Positions 34,029 to 44,754 of a DNA stretch of 50,181 bases are shown here, in pieces. Made by a program: the position numbers and the translations under genes. This DNA comes from Gammaproteobacteria bacterium (lineage in GTDB: Bacteria > Pseudomonadota > Gammaproteobacteria > Steroidobacterales > Steroidobacteraceae). The stretch is taken from positions 1 through 50,181 of the forward strand of contig JAQGOG010000098.1 of the NCBI GenBank assembly GCA_028293765.1, written 5' to 3'. How positions within the stretch are numbered: the first letter of the stretch is position 1; every line of letters starts with the position of its first letter. The notes under the pieces were generated by a model that saw only the letters and a program-made list of their open reading frames with translations, was not told the origin of the DNA and searched no databases.

Positions 34029-35072
34029 CTACGACGCTTTCAGCGTGGCCTTTGCGGCGGCTACGATCTTATCGGCATCCGGCAGAGCGAAGTTCTCCAT
34101 TGGACGCGAGAACGGCACCGGGATGTCCGGATTGGCAACACGTACGGCGGGAGCCTTGAGGATCTTCGGGTTCCGTTCCGCGATGGTCGCGAGAACTTCC
34201 GCCGTGACGCCACAGTTCATATAGTCCTCATCCGCGACGACGAGGCGTCCGGTCTTCGCGACCGATTTCATGATCGCGTCGCGATCCATCGGCACGATGG
34301 TGCGCAGATCGAGGACTTCCGCGGAAATGCCTTCCGCGGCGAGCTTCTCTGCCGCCTGCAGCGAGTGATGCACGGTAATCCCGTACCCGACGAGAGTCAC
34401 ATCGGTGCCCTCACGCCAGATGCGCGCCTGGCCGAAGGGGATGGCGTACTCCTCTTCCGGAACGGTCGCCATGGCGGTTTTGATCGCCGTGCCGAGCCAG
34501 CCCAGACCCCAGATGGCCTTGTGCACCATCCAGATCGTCAGGTTGTCGTCACGCAGACAGGTGTGCATCAAACCCTTGGCATCGTATGCGTCGGCCGGCG
34601 TCACGATGCGAATACCCGGTACGTGAGCCAGAGTCCCGATCAGGCATTGCGAGTGCTGCGCCGCGTCGTTATAGCCGCCCCCGTAACCGATCATCATGGT
34701 CAGCGGCACTTTGAACTGGCCACCCGACATGTAATGCGTCTTGGCGGCGAAGTTGAAAATCTGGTTGAAGCAGACACCGATGAAATCCACGAAGGCGATC
34801 TCGACTATCGGACGCATGCCCGCCATGGCCGCGCCCGTGGCGATGCCGATGAAGCCGGTCTCGGAGATCGGCGTGTCGATCACGCGCTCCGCACCGAACT
34901 CTGCCGCCATGCCAACGGTCGTGCCGAAAACACCGCCGAGCTTGGCGACATCCTCGCCGATGACGAAGATGTTGGGGTCTTTACGCATCTCCGCGATAAC
35001 GGCCTCGCGTCCGGCGCGAGCCATCGTGAGAGTGCGTGATGAGCCGCCGGTGCTGGGTGCTTCTTGTGCCAT
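34029..35072 (-). CDS. 2-oxoacid dehydrogenase E1 component, beta subunit (pyruvate/acetoin type)
   Basis: A 347-residue transketolase-fold subunit: TLTMARAGREAVIAEMRKDP, FVIGEDVAKLGGVFG, RVIDTPISETGFIGIATGAA, MSGGQFKVPLTMMIGYGGGY and the C-terminal VADEDYMNCGVTAEV are typical of PdhB/AcoB. Together with the alpha subunit it binds thiamine diphosphate and decarboxylates a 2-oxo acid or acetoin. ATG 35072 is used, with AAGG eight bases upstream; the open frame continues to 35159 without merit. It begins 13 bases after the alpha stop and is followed by the lipoyl-domain gene after 35 bases. Confidence 0.92.
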   Translation of the reverse strand: MAQEAPSTGGSSRTLTMARAGREAVIAEMRKDPNIFVIGEDVAKLGGVFGTTVGMAAEFGAERVIDTPISETGFIGIATGAAMAGMRPIVEIAFVDFIGVCFNQIFNFAAKTHYMSGGQFKVPLTMMIGYGGGYNDAAQHSQCLIGTLAHVPGIRIVTPADAYDAKGLMHTCLRDDNLTIWMVHKAIWGLGWLGTAIKTAMATVPEEEYAIPFGQARIWREGTDVTLVGYGITVHHSLQAAEKLAAEGISAEVLDLRTIVPMDRDAIMKSVAKTGRLVVADEDYMNCGVTAEVLATIAERNPKILKAPAVRVANPDIPVPFSRPMENFALPDADKIVAAAKATLKAS

Positions 35073-35085
35073 GTCGTGAACCTTC

Positions 35086-36063
35086 TTACGCGTAGACCCG
35101 ATCGAGCGCTTCAGTCGGAGCCGGATATTCGCTATCGCGGGCGAACTTGAGCGCCGCATCGACTTCCTCCTTCACGTTCGCCTCGAGAGTTTCCATGTCG
35201 GCCGCCGTAAGTGCCTTCTCGTCCAGCAGGCGCTTGCGGTACACAGGGATGGGATCCTTCTGTCCGGCGACTTCGTCCTTCGAACGATAACCCGCCGAGT
35301 CGCCGATGAAGTGCCCGTGCAGACGCTCCGTCTCGATCTCCAGGATGCTCGGACCTTTACCTTCGCGTGCATGCTGTACCGCTCGCGCGGCAGCCTCGAA
35401 AATCAGATCCGGGTCGTTACCCTTTACGTACTCACCCGGGCAGTCGTAGCCGGCCGCGCGCTTCCAGGCTGGCACGACCGTCGATTCCTTCGTCGTCACC
35501 GACACGGCGTAGTTGTTGTCTTCGATCACGCAGACGAACGGCAACTTCCACAGAGCTGCCATGTTCATGACTTCGTGGAAGGCACCCTGGTTCACGGCCC
35601 CGTCGCCGTTGTAGGCCACGGCGATACCCGGCTTTTTCTGCATCTTGCGCGCGAGCGCGATGCCGGCGCCCGGGCCCATTCCCTCTGCGATGATGCCGCT
35701 GCAGAAGAAATTCACGTTGTTGTCGTAAAGATGCATGTGGCCGCCGCGGCCGCCCGACAGCCCGGTCTTCTTGCCGAAAACCTCCGCCGCCATGCGCTTC
35801 AGATTTACGCCTCGGGCAATGGCGACGTGATGAGGGCGGTGTCCCGCTCCAACGGCATCATCCGGCCCCAAGTGCGCGCACACCCCTACGGCGGTGGGCT
35901 CCTGGCCGAACGACTGGTGCATTTCGCCCGGCAGCGGGCCCTTCCCCATGTGAAAGACCGGCTTCTTTCCTTCCCAATAGGCTTCGAAGAGGGCGTCGTC
36001 GAAGAGCCGGCTCTTCAACATCGACTCGTACATCCAGATCCGCTGCTTCGGGGTCGGTTTCAT
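35086..36063 (-). CDS. 2-oxoacid dehydrogenase E1 component, alpha subunit (pyruvate/acetoin type)
   Basis: A 325-residue subunit. The thiamine-diphosphate motif runs from NGDGAVNQGAFHE (Gly-Asp-Gly at 153-155) to Asn183-Asn184 in VIEDNNYAVS. LSGGRGGHMHLYD and GIIAEGMGPGAGIALA are family signatures, and the phosphorylation-loop region GHFIGDSAGYRSKDE resembles the AcoA/PdhA group. ATG 36063 is preceded by AAAGAG. It is the first gene of the operon E1 alpha, E1 beta, lipoyl domain. Substrate could be pyruvate, acetoin or a branched or aromatic 2-oxo acid; the sequence alone does not decide. Confidence 0.92.
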   Translation of the reverse strand: MKPTPKQRIWMYESMLKSRLFDDALFEAYWEGKKPVFHMGKGPLPGEMHQSFGQEPTAVGVCAHLGPDDAVGAGHRPHHVAIARGVNLKRMAAEVFGKKTGLSGGRGGHMHLYDNNVNFFCSGIIAEGMGPGAGIALARKMQKKPGIAVAYNGDGAVNQGAFHEVMNMAALWKLPFVCVIEDNNYAVSVTTKESTVVPAWKRAAGYDCPGEYVKGNDPDLIFEAAARAVQHAREGKGPSILEIETERLHGHFIGDSAGYRSKDEVAGQKDPIPVYRKRLLDEKALTAADMETLEANVKEEVDAALKFARDSEYPAPTEALDRVYA

Positions 36064-36187
36064 AACGGTCTCTTTGTGCCTGTACGCCGGTCGCACTGGG
36101 GAAGCCAAAAATCGGTGCCTAGAATACGCCGACCTGGACCTGCAACGCGTGCGCTCGCGGAGCATTTCTATTGCGCTCATGGTGCAT

Positions 36188-36200
36188 CACCATAATGGTG
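36188..36200. promoter_or_regulatory. 13-bp palindrome CACCAT-A-ATGGTG, candidate operator
   Basis: Perfect 6-bp arms around one base. It lies 125-137 bp upstream of the E1 alpha start. A GGTG...CACC half-site pair directly precedes it, so the stretch holds three GGTG/CACC elements. The spacing is plausible for a repressor site of the E1/lipoyl operon. Confidence 0.3.
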
Positions 36201-36268
36201 TATGGCGAGGCGGCCGGGTGGCGCTGTAGCCTTACGCTATCAGAGGTGCAACCGGCACGTTATCTGGC

Positions 36269-36361
36269 GAGCAAAAGCCACGCCTTGCGCTCACGTGCCA
36301 GACACTGCTTCGCGCCTGGCCCGCTGAAAGCGCCGGGGCGACTTTCAGCCAATTGCAAAAG
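36269..36361. repeat. Dispersed palindromic repeat, copy D
   Basis: Contains GCAAAAGCCACGCCTT at the left, then the inverted pair GCTGAAAG (36323-36330) and CTTTCAGC (36342-36349) around 11 bases, followed by CAATTGCAAAAGG. The copy has a shortened inner part compared with the copies at 38833 and 44755. It ends just before the aldo/keto reductase start, so any mRNA hairpin would sit next to the ribosome-binding site. Confidence 0.6.
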
Positions 36362-36372
36362 GGGATTTTCAC

Positions 36373-37404
36373 GTGCGCATGAAGAAGCTCGGCAATACGG
36401 GTCTGCTCGTCTCGGAGATCTGCCTCGGAACGATGACCTTCGGCAATAAAGGCGGTGTCTTCGCTGCCATCGGACAACTGCAGCAGAACGAAGTCGATGC
36501 CATCGTGCGCACCGCATTCGATCGCGGCATCAATTTTCTGGATACCGCGGACGTCTATCACGGCGGCCAAGCGGAAACGATGACCGGGCAGGCCCTCAAA
36601 AGTCTCGGCCTGGCGCGCGATCAGTTCGTACTCGCTACGAAAGTTTTCGGCCGCATGGCGCCCGGCCCGAACCAGAGCGGACTATCACGCGCGCGGATTC
36701 TCCACGCGGTCGATGAGAGCCTGAAGCGGCTGCAGCTGGATTACATCGACCTCTACCAGATCCACGGCCACGATCCGCTGACGCCGTTCGAAGAAACACT
36801 GGAGGCAATGGACACCTGCGTGCGAGCGGGCAAGGTGCGCTACATCGGGCTGTGTAACCTTGCGGCGTGGATGATCGCCAAGACACTGTGGATCTCGGAC
36901 AAGCGGCACCTGGCTCGCTTCGAGAGCGTGCAGGCGTACTACTCCATCGCGGGCCGGGAGCTCGAACGCGAAATCGTGCCGCTCGCAGACGATCAGCGGC
37001 TCGCGATCCTGCCCTGGAGTCCGCTCGCTGGCGGATTTCTCTCGGGCAAATTCACTCGCGAAGGCCAAGGGCCGCAGGGCTCACGGCGCACCACTTTCGA
37101 CTTTCCTCCTATCGATCGGGAACGCGCGTTCAACATCATCGACGCAATGCGTCCGATCGCGGAAGCGCACAACGCCTCGGTGGCGAGAGTTGCGCTGTCG
37201 TGGCTCGTACACCAGCCGCATGTGACGTCGGTGATCATTGGCGCGAAGACGAAGGAGCATGTCGTGGACAACGCCGCGGCGACGGAGTTGAAACTGAGTG
37301 CCGACGAGCTGGCGACCCTGGCGAAAGTCTCAGCGCTGCCACCGGAATACCCCGGCTGGATGTTGGAATTTCAGGGGAAGGATCGGCGTGAGGCGCTCAA
37401 GTAA
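36373..37404 (+). CDS. Aldo/keto reductase
   Basis: A 343-residue NADPH-dependent TIM-barrel reductase. The catalytic tetrad is Asp57 and Tyr62 (NFLDTADVYHGG), Lys90 (LATKVFG) and His131 (YQIHGHDPL). The C-terminal cofactor motif VTSVIIGAKTKEHVVDN is intact. It belongs to the YajO/AKR14-like group that reduces aldehydes, methylglyoxal or ketosteroid-like carbonyls. GTG 36373 lies eight bases after GGGG; ATG 36379 is the alternative. A repeat-family palindrome sits immediately upstream. It is the intact counterpart of the gutted reductase gene at 4804, though not closely similar at the N-terminus. Confidence 0.92.
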   Translation: MRMKKLGNTGLLVSEICLGTMTFGNKGGVFAAIGQLQQNEVDAIVRTAFDRGINFLDTADVYHGGQAETMTGQALKSLGLARDQFVLATKVFGRMAPGPNQSGLSRARILHAVDESLKRLQLDYIDLYQIHGHDPLTPFEETLEAMDTCVRAGKVRYIGLCNLAAWMIAKTLWISDKRHLARFESVQAYYSIAGRELEREIVPLADDQRLAILPWSPLAGGFLSGKFTREGQGPQGSRRTTFDFPPIDRERAFNIIDAMRPIAEAHNASVARVALSWLVHQPHVTSVIIGAKTKEHVVDNAAATELKLSADELATLAKVSALPPEYPGWMLEFQGKDRREALK

Positions 37405-37513
37405 CCGCCGCAGCGCGCTGCTTAGTCAGTGTCACGGTCAAGGTCGCAACTGAAACGCACTGAATCCTGGAGGTAATGATAACGTCACTAAGTAGGCGTA
37501 GTCTTCACGCCGG

Positions 37514-37527
37514 CCGTCGGCCGACGG
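37514..37527. repeat. 14-bp perfect palindrome in the gap before ddl
   Basis: CCGTCGGCCGACGG is self-complementary. It lies in the 268-bp gap between the convergent aldo/keto reductase (stop 37404) and D-Ala-D-Ala ligase (stop 37673). It has no T-run, and a role in transcription termination is only a guess. I see no gene in this gap. Confidence 0.3.
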
Positions 37528-37672
37528 AACCCAGGGACGCGAGGAAACGTATATAGCGGCCGTGACCATGGATGTCTAGTTGGACGATTGGTCCCGACGC
37601 GTGGACGCTGAAGAACCAGTCGTTCGGATCTTCCCCAGCACGCTCCTAAGGATGGGCGCGTGCTGGACGGCG

Positions 37673-38935
<1,263 letters not shown>

Positions 38936-38941
<6 letters not shown>

Positions 38942-40387
38942 AGGATACTGCCGCGGCGTCGTCTGGATCGTGATCCAGCGCAGCTCCGTGAACTCAGCGA
39001 CTCCCGCCTTGCCGCCGAAGCGGCCATATCCGGAGGCCTTTACGCCGCCGAAAGGCATCTGCGCCTCGTCATGCACGGTCGGGCCGTTGATATGGCAAAT
39101 CCCCGATTCGATCCGCTTCGCGAGCTCGATGCCGCGCGCGATGTCGCGGGTGAACAGCGCCGCCGAAAGGCCATATTCCGTATCGTTCGCCACCTTCACG
39201 GCCTCTTCGGCGGACTTTACGCGCGTGATCGAGACCTGCGGACCGAACGACTCTTCGCGGAAAATCGACATGTCCTGCGTGACCTTATCGACTACTACAC
39301 CCTTCATGATGGTGCCGTCGCTCTCGCCACCGCAAAGCACCTTCGCGCCCTTGGCCACGGCCTCACTGACCAGCTTCTGCACCCGGTCGACCGTCGGCTT
39401 CCCCACTACGGCCCCCAGCACAAAGTCTCCCTTGCGCGGGTCGCCGCTCGGCAGAGCGGCGACCCGCATCGCCAGCTTGGTCGCGAATTCATCCGCAACC
39501 TTCTCGTCGATGATGACGCGCTCCGTCGACATGCAGATCTGACCGGAGTTAGCGAAGGCGCCGAACACAGTCGCGTTCACGGCGGCATCGATGTCAGCGT
39601 CATCAAGAACGATGAGCGGCGCCTTGCCTCCGAGCTCGAGCACTACGGGCTTGAGGTACTTCGCACACAACGCCGCGACGATCTTGCCGACGCGTGTCGA
39701 ACCCGTGAAGTTGACGCGCTTGATGGCGGGATGAGAGATGAGCGCCTCGGTGACCGCTTCCGCGTCCTTCGGCTCATGAGTGATGACGTTGACGACGCCG
39801 TCTCCGAGCCCCGCCTCAGTCAAGACCGCACCGATCAACCGGTGCGTAGCCGGGCAAATCTCGGACGCCTTCAGGATCACGGTGTTACCACAGGCAAGCG
39901 GCATGGCAACCGCACGAACGCCGAGAATGATTGGTGCGTTCCACGGCGCGATGCCGAGCACCACGCCCGCCGGTTGCCGTATCCCCATCGCCAGACTTCC
40001 AGGCACATCCGAAGGGATGACCTCGCCGGAAATCTGCGTCGTCATGGCAGCCGCTTCACGCAACATGCCGGCGGCGAGATGCACGTTGAAGTGTCCCCAC
40101 CCTCCCGTTGCACCGGTCTCAGTCGACAGGATCGACGCGAACTGCGCGGCGCGCGATTCGAGCAGGTCGGCAGCTTTATTCAGCAACGCGCGACGAGCGC
40201 TGGGACCGATGGCCGACCACTTCGGAAAAGCAGCCGCGGCAGCGTCGGCAGCGGCTTTGGCGTCGGCCGCGGTCGCCGCGGAGGCTCGCGTCGCGACTTC
40301 GCCGGAAATGGGGTTCAAACGGTCGAACGTCGCCGACTTGGCGGCCGGGGCATCGCGCCCCGCGATGAGCAACTTGATATCTTCCAT
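38936..40387 (-). CDS. Aldehyde dehydrogenase (vanillin/salicylaldehyde dehydrogenase-like)
   Basis: A 483-residue aldehyde dehydrogenase with Asn150 (APWNAPII), Glu251 (LELGGKAP) and Cys285 (NSGQICMSTER). The Gln-Ile-Cys-Met-Ser-Thr-Glu motif and the C-terminal HDEAQMPFGGVKASGYGRFG are characteristic of the vanillin, benzaldehyde and salicylaldehyde dehydrogenase group. It therefore probably yields an aromatic acid. ATG 40387 is used; 16 bases separate it from the CoA ligase stop, so it is third in the thiolase, ligase, aldehyde dehydrogenase operon. Together with a PcaF-like thiolase and a PcaR-like regulator this suggests peripheral aromatic degradation. Confidence 0.92.
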
Positions 40388-40403
40388 AGTCGACTCCGGA
40401 TCT

Positions 40404-42401
40404 TCAGGCAGTGAGTGAGTAGTCCGTCTGATTTTTAGTGTAGGCAATGAAATAGTCCAACGCATGAGGGTTGGCCACCGCGTCGCGGTTGGCCGCCTTC
40501 TCCGGCGCCAGCCCCATGAGGATCTTCCTGACCGGCACTTCCATCTTCTTGCCGGTGAGGGTGAACGGAATGGCGTCCACCTGATACATCTTGTCCGGCA
40601 CATGCCGCGGTGAGTACTCCCTGCGCAGCGTCGCCCGGATCTTCTCCGTGATCGGCTCGTCGAGCTTGAAACCCTCCTTGAGCTTCACGAACAGCGGCAT
40701 GAAGAACTTCCCATGCGGAAGATCGAGGTTGACGATCAGCGAGTCATCGATCTCCGGCAGCGTCGCCAGCGACCGGTAGATCTCGGCGGTTCCGATGCGA
40801 ATTCCGTGGCGGTTGAGCGTAGCGTCCGAGCGGCCGAGCACGAAGCAGCCGCCCCGTTCGTTGAGCTTGAAGAAGTCGCCGTGCCGCCAGATGCCCGGGT
40901 AGTCCCCGAAATAAGCATCGAGGTAGCGCTTGTTGTCCACGTCGTTCCAGAAACACACCGGCATGGACGGCATCGGCTTCGTGACGACGAGCTCCCCGAC
41001 CTGGCCGACGATCTTCGCGCCACGCTCGTTGAATGCGTAGATGGCGCAGCCGAGCGCTCTCGACTGGATCTCTCCCGCGTACACCGGCATGGTCGGCGCG
41101 CCCATGACGAACCCCGTGCAGATGTCGGTGCCGCCGCTTCCCGAAGCCACCCACAGGTCCTTCTTCACATTGTTGTAGATCCACTCCATGCACTCGGGAG
41201 TGACGGGCGAGCCGGCGAGCGCAACCGTCTCCAGCGATGCGAGTCCGGCGCCATTCTTCGGGACGATAGCGCCCTTTTCGAGCCCTGAGATGTAAGTCGG
41301 GCTGGTCCCGAACACCTTGGTCCCCGTGTCGTCGACCATCTTCCACAGCACATCGGGCGTCGGCCAGGCCGGATTGCCGTCATAGAGCACCGGCACGACA
41401 TCCGACAACAGCGAGCTGACGAGGAAATTCCACATCATCCAGCCGGTGGTGGTGAAGAAGAACAACCGGTCGCCGTCGTTCACGTCGTAGTTGAGCTGCA
41501 TGTGCTTCAACTGCTCGAGGATGATGCCGCCGTGCCCGTGGCAGATCGGCTTCGGCAGACCCGTCGTCCCCGACGAGAACAGGATCCACAATGGATGATC
41601 GAACGGAACCTGCTCGAAGTGGAACTCGCTCGCCGGCACCTTGGGGTTGTTCAGCAGATCGTCCCAGAGCACGGTGTGCTCGTGGAACGTCTGCTTGTCG
41701 TCGCGGTTCAGGTAAGGCAGGTAGATGACGCGCTCGAGCGAGCCGAGCTGGTCGATGATCTTGTGGACCTCTTCCTTGCGATTGAACGGCTTACCACCGT
41801 ACTGGTAGCCGTCGACGTAGAACATCACTTTCGGCGCCAGCTGCGTGAACCGATCCAACACGCCGCGCGTGCCGAAGTCGGGGCCACAGCTCGTCCAGAT
41901 CGCGCCGATGCTCGTCGTGGCGAGCATGGCGATGACGGTTTCCGGGATGTTCGGCATGTAGGCGACCACGCGGTCGCCGGGCTTTACATTCAGTCTGCGC
42001 AACTGTGTCGCGAGGATCCGAACCTTGGCGCCGAGCTCTTCCCACGACATGCTGGCGAGAGTGGTTCGCTCGTTGAGGTACAACAGAGCCGTTGCGTTGG
42101 GACGCTCGTGCCGCAGGGCGTGCTGTGCGTAATTGAGCCGCGCGCCGGGGAACCACCTGGCTCCGGGCATGCGCGCATCGGCGAGCACGCGCTCATGAGG
42201 AGCGGACGACTGCACCTTGAAGTAGTCCCAGATCGCCTGCCAGAAGCCTTCGAGATCATCGACGGACCACTGCCACAGATCCTGGTAAGTCGCGAAGCTC
42301 TTGCCGCGCTCCGCACCCAGCCAGCGCGTGAACGCCGTGAGCTTGGCCTTCGCAACCCGCTCCTGGCTCGGCGTCCACAGCAGATCACCCTCGTTCAACA
42401 T
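40404..42401 (-). CDS. Acetoacetyl-CoA synthetase-like 3-oxoacid--CoA ligase
   Basis: A 665-residue adenylate-forming ligase with the acetoacetyl-CoA synthetase layout. The N-terminus is LLWTPSQERVAKAKLTAFTR, with FPGARLNYAQHALRHER, P-loop FSSGTTGLPK (SGTTGLPK at 277-284), TTTGWMMWNFLVSSLL and DATLNRHGIRIGTAEIYR, and the C-terminal catalytic-lysine region FTLTGKKMEVPVRKIL. It activates acetoacetate or a related 3-oxo acid with ATP and CoA. It lies between a PcaF-like thiolase and an aldehyde dehydrogenase. There is no PcaIJ-type CoA transferase nearby, so it may supply the CoA thioester that the thiolase cleaves. Its natural acid is not proven by sequence. Confidence 0.9.
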   Translation of the reverse strand: MLNEGDLLWTPSQERVAKAKLTAFTRWLGAERGKSFATYQDLWQWSVDDLEGFWQAIWDYFKVQSSAPHERVLADARMPGARWFPGARLNYAQHALRHERPNATALLYLNERTTLASMSWEELGAKVRILATQLRRLNVKPGDRVVAYMPNIPETVIAMLATTSIGAIWTSCGPDFGTRGVLDRFTQLAPKVMFYVDGYQYGGKPFNRKEEVHKIIDQLGSLERVIYLPYLNRDDKQTFHEHTVLWDDLLNNPKVPASEFHFEQVPFDHPLWILFSSGTTGLPKPICHGHGGIILEQLKHMQLNYDVNDGDRLFFFTTTGWMMWNFLVSSLLSDVVPVLYDGNPAWPTPDVLWKMVDDTGTKVFGTSPTYISGLEKGAIVPKNGAGLASLETVALAGSPVTPECMEWIYNNVKKDLWVASGSGGTDICTGFVMGAPTMPVYAGEIQSRALGCAIYAFNERGAKIVGQVGELVVTKPMPSMPVCFWNDVDNKRYLDAYFGDYPGIWRHGDFFKLNERGGCFVLGRSDATLNRHGIRIGTAEIYRSLATLPEIDDSLIVNLDLPHGKFFMPLFVKLKEGFKLDEPITEKIRATLRREYSPRHVPDKMYQVDAIPFTLTGKKMEVPVRKILMGLAPEKAANRDAVANPHALDYFIAYTKNQTDYSLTA

Positions 42402-42476
42402 CGAGATCTCCGTCTTTCATGAAGCAACAGCGCGGCCCCTCGCCGCTCCCGCGGGCTGCCTATCCCCGTAGAAGGG

Positions 42477-43682
42477 TCAAACCCGCTCGATGATCAGTGC
42501 GATACCTTGGCCGACGCCGATGCACATCGCGCACAGCGCGTAGCGGCCTTTGGCGGCCATGAGTTGATAAGTGGCCGTCGTTGCGAGCCGTGCGCCGGAC
42601 ATGCCCAGCGGATGGCCGAGCGCGATCGCGCCCCCGTTGGCGTTGACGTGCTCCGCATCGTCGGGGAGGCCGAGTTCACGCAACACGGCGAGCGCTTGGG
42701 ACGCGAATGCTTCATTCAACTCGACCACATCCAACTGTTTGATTTCTAACTTCGCCAGCGCCAGCGCCTTGCGCGTCGCCGGTACCGGGCCCATGCCCAT
42801 TATTCTCGGCTCGACGCCCGCCGTTGCACCGGCAACGATGCGTGCGCGGGGAGTGAGCCCAAAACGGCGCACCGCCGCTTCGGACGCTATCACCAGCGCA
42901 CAGGCGCCATCGTTCACCCCCGATGCGTTTCCGGCGGTCACCGTGCCGTTCGCACGGAAGGGTGTAGGGAGTTTCGCGAGTTGCTCGAGAGTTGTTTCAG
43001 CGCGCGGGTGCTCGTCGCGCGATATGACGAGCGGCTTACCCTTGCGCTGGGGAATCTCGACCGGAATGAGCTCGGAGTCGAAGAAGCCGCGCGCGTACGC
43101 CGCAGCCGTGCGCTGCTGACTGCGCAGCGCGAACTTGTCTTGATCCGCGCGGGAGACGTTGTAGTCCGCCGCGACGTTCTCGCCGGTCTCCGGCATCGAA
43201 TCAATGCCGTACTTCTGCTTCATGGCCGGATTGACGAAGCGCCACCCGATCGTGGTGTCAAAGACCTCGGCATTGCGGCTGTATGGGGAATCCGCCTTCG
43301 GCATGACGAATGGCGCACGCGACATGGACTCCACGCCGCCCGCCACGATGAGCCCGGCCTCTCCGGCCTTGATGGCGCGCGCAGCCATCATTACCGCATC
43401 GAGACCCGAGCCGCACAGGCGGTTGATGGTTGCGCCGGGTACCGAAACGGGTAGTCCCGCCAGCAAGGCGGCCATACGCGCCACGTTACGGTTGTCCTCT
43501 CCGGCCTGGTTTGCGCAGCCGAGCAGCACTTCGTCAATAGCGGCGAGGTCGAGGGAAGGGTTACGCGCGACCAGCGCCGCAATGGGCAACGCGGCGAGGT
43601 CATCGGCTCGCACCGGGGCGAGCGCGCCACCGTAGCGCCCGATCGGCGTTCTTACGGCGTCGCAAATGAATGCGTGGGTCAT
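42477..43682 (-). CDS. Thiolase, 3-oxoadipyl-CoA thiolase (PcaF/PaaJ)-like
   Basis: A 401-residue thiolase with all catalytic residues: Cys90 ([11 protein letters not shown]), His357 ([12 protein letters not shown]) and Cys387 ([10 protein letters not shown]). [20 protein letters not shown] is the sequence I associate with 3-oxoadipyl-CoA thiolases, and [20 protein letters not shown] supports it. It would split a 3-oxoacyl-CoA, classically to succinyl-CoA and acetyl-CoA. It is the first gene of the operon with the CoA ligase (75-bp gap) and aldehyde dehydrogenase. It is divergent from a PcaR-like regulator, as in beta-ketoadipate pathway clusters. The other pca genes are not in the window, so I leave the symbol blank. 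Confidence 0.9.
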   Translation of the reverse strand: MTHAFICDAVRTPIGRYGGALAPVRADDLAALPIAALVARNPSLDLAAIDEVLLGCANQAGEDNRNVARMAALLAGLPVSVPGATINRLCGSGLDAVMMAARAIKAGEAGLIVAGGVESMSRAPFVMPKADSPYSRNAEVFDTTIGWRFVNPAMKQKYGIDSMPETGENVAADYNVSRADQDKFALRSQQRTAAAYARGFFDSELIPVEIPQRKGKPLVISRDEHPRAETTLEQLAKLPTPFRANGTVTAGNASGVNDGACALVIASEAAVRRFGLTPRARIVAGATAGVEPRIMGMGPVPATRKALALAKLEIKQLDVVELNEAFASQALAVLRELGLPDDAEHVNANGGAIALGHPLGMSGARLATTATYQLMAAKGRYALCAMCIGVGQGIALIIERV

Positions 43683-43890
43683 CGGTCCTCCTCAGTGACG
43701 GTGGAGTGACCCGGGACGGCGCAGGCGGCGGTCCAAACGGGTGCACACCGGGCTGGTAATGATACCGCCCCGCGCCCGCCCTGCGGTTCCCCGGTAGGGC
43801 GTCTCAGCTTCGACCTGCGGCCGCAGATGACACCGGCGCCAGCGTCGGGTACGATTACCGTACCGTCATCCGAACCTATAAGATACAGCT

Positions 43891-44748
43891 GTGTTGCACT
43901 CTAAAGCATTTCCAAAGAATTCGGGTTCGTTTATCGCTCAACGTGTATTGAGCTCTACCGATCCGGATAACCACCTTTTCCGTGGGGGCGATCCGGACTT
44001 CATGACCTCGCTTGCGCGCGGGCTGCATGTCATCCGCGCCTTCGCCGGGGTCGACCGGCGCCTCACGATCGCGGACGTGAGCCGCGCCACCGGCCTCACT
44101 CGTGCGGTCGTGCGGCGCTGCCTCTACACGCTGCGCGAGCTCGGGTACGCGGCGACGGATGGGCGCACCTACTTTCTGCAGCCGAGAATCCTGAATCTCG
44201 GCTACGCCTACCTGTCCACCGCGGCGGTGCCTATTGCGGCGCAACCGGTCCTCGAGGAAATGAGCGAGCTGCTTGGTGAAGCCTCCTCCGTTGCCGTGCT
44301 GGATGACGGTGCGGTCGTCTACGTAGCTCGCGCAGCCACGAAGCGGATCATGTCGGTCACGCTCGGCGTCGGCAGCCGGCTGCCGGCTTACTGCACGGCA
44401 CTAGGGCGGGTACTGCTCTCTTACCTCGCCGAAGAACAGGTAGCGGCGGAGCTGGGCAAGGTCGAGTTCGTCACGCACACCAAACACACGGTGACGTCCC
44501 GCAAGAAGCTCGAAGAGATCCTCCTTCAGGTGCGCACCGACGGGTACGCGCTGAACGATCAGGAGCTCGAGATCGGGCTGCGCTCGATCGCTGTACCGGT
44601 GCGGAATGTCGTCGGGGCAGTAGTGGCGGCGATGAACGTCAGTGCCCAGGCTTCACGCGTGTCGCGGCGCGAGTTGATAGAACGGTGCCTGCCAGTTCTG
44701 CAGGCTGCTGCGGACAGGCTCGGAAGCCAGCTCCCTCCATCGCGTTAG
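43891..44748 (+). CDS. IclR-family regulator, PcaR/PobR-like
   Basis: A 285-residue regulator. The winged helix-turn-helix covers about 38-100 (FMTSLARGLHVIRAFAGVDR, ATGLTRAVVRRCLYTLRELG). The IclR ligand domain follows with VPIAAQPVLEEMSELLGEAS and SVTLGVGSRLPAYCTALGRV. The start DPDFMTSLARGL and the RIMSVTLGVGSRLPA stretch are typical of PcaR, PcaU and PobR. It is divergent from the thiolase operon (208-bp gap) and probably activates it in response to an aromatic ring-cleavage product such as beta-ketoadipate. GTG 43891 is assumed; ATG 44004 at the start of MTSLARG would drop 38 residues. Confidence 0.9.
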   Translation: MLHSKAFPKNSGSFIAQRVLSSTDPDNHLFRGGDPDFMTSLARGLHVIRAFAGVDRRLTIADVSRATGLTRAVVRRCLYTLRELGYAATDGRTYFLQPRILNLGYAYLSTAAVPIAAQPVLEEMSELLGEASSVAVLDDGAVVYVARAATKRIMSVTLGVGSRLPAYCTALGRVLLSYLAEEQVAAELGKVEFVTHTKHTVTSRKKLEEILLQVRTDGYALNDQELEIGLRSIAVPVRNVVGAVVAAMNVSAQASRVSRRELIERCLPVLQAAADRLGSQLPPSR

Positions 44749-44754
44749 TTAATT

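Larger units (their letters stand above)
36064..36372. other. Intergenic region between divergent E1 alpha and aldo/keto reductase genes
   Basis: 309 bp without a convincing gene. It holds a 13-bp palindrome at 36188-36200 nearer the E1 gene and a repeat-family copy at 36269-36361 nearer the reductase. Confidence 0.55.

Noticed and set aside
39071-40414. A 447-codon open frame antisense to the aldehyde dehydrogenase
   Set aside because: Low-complexity Arg/Gly-rich translation with no motifs; shadow of the real gene.
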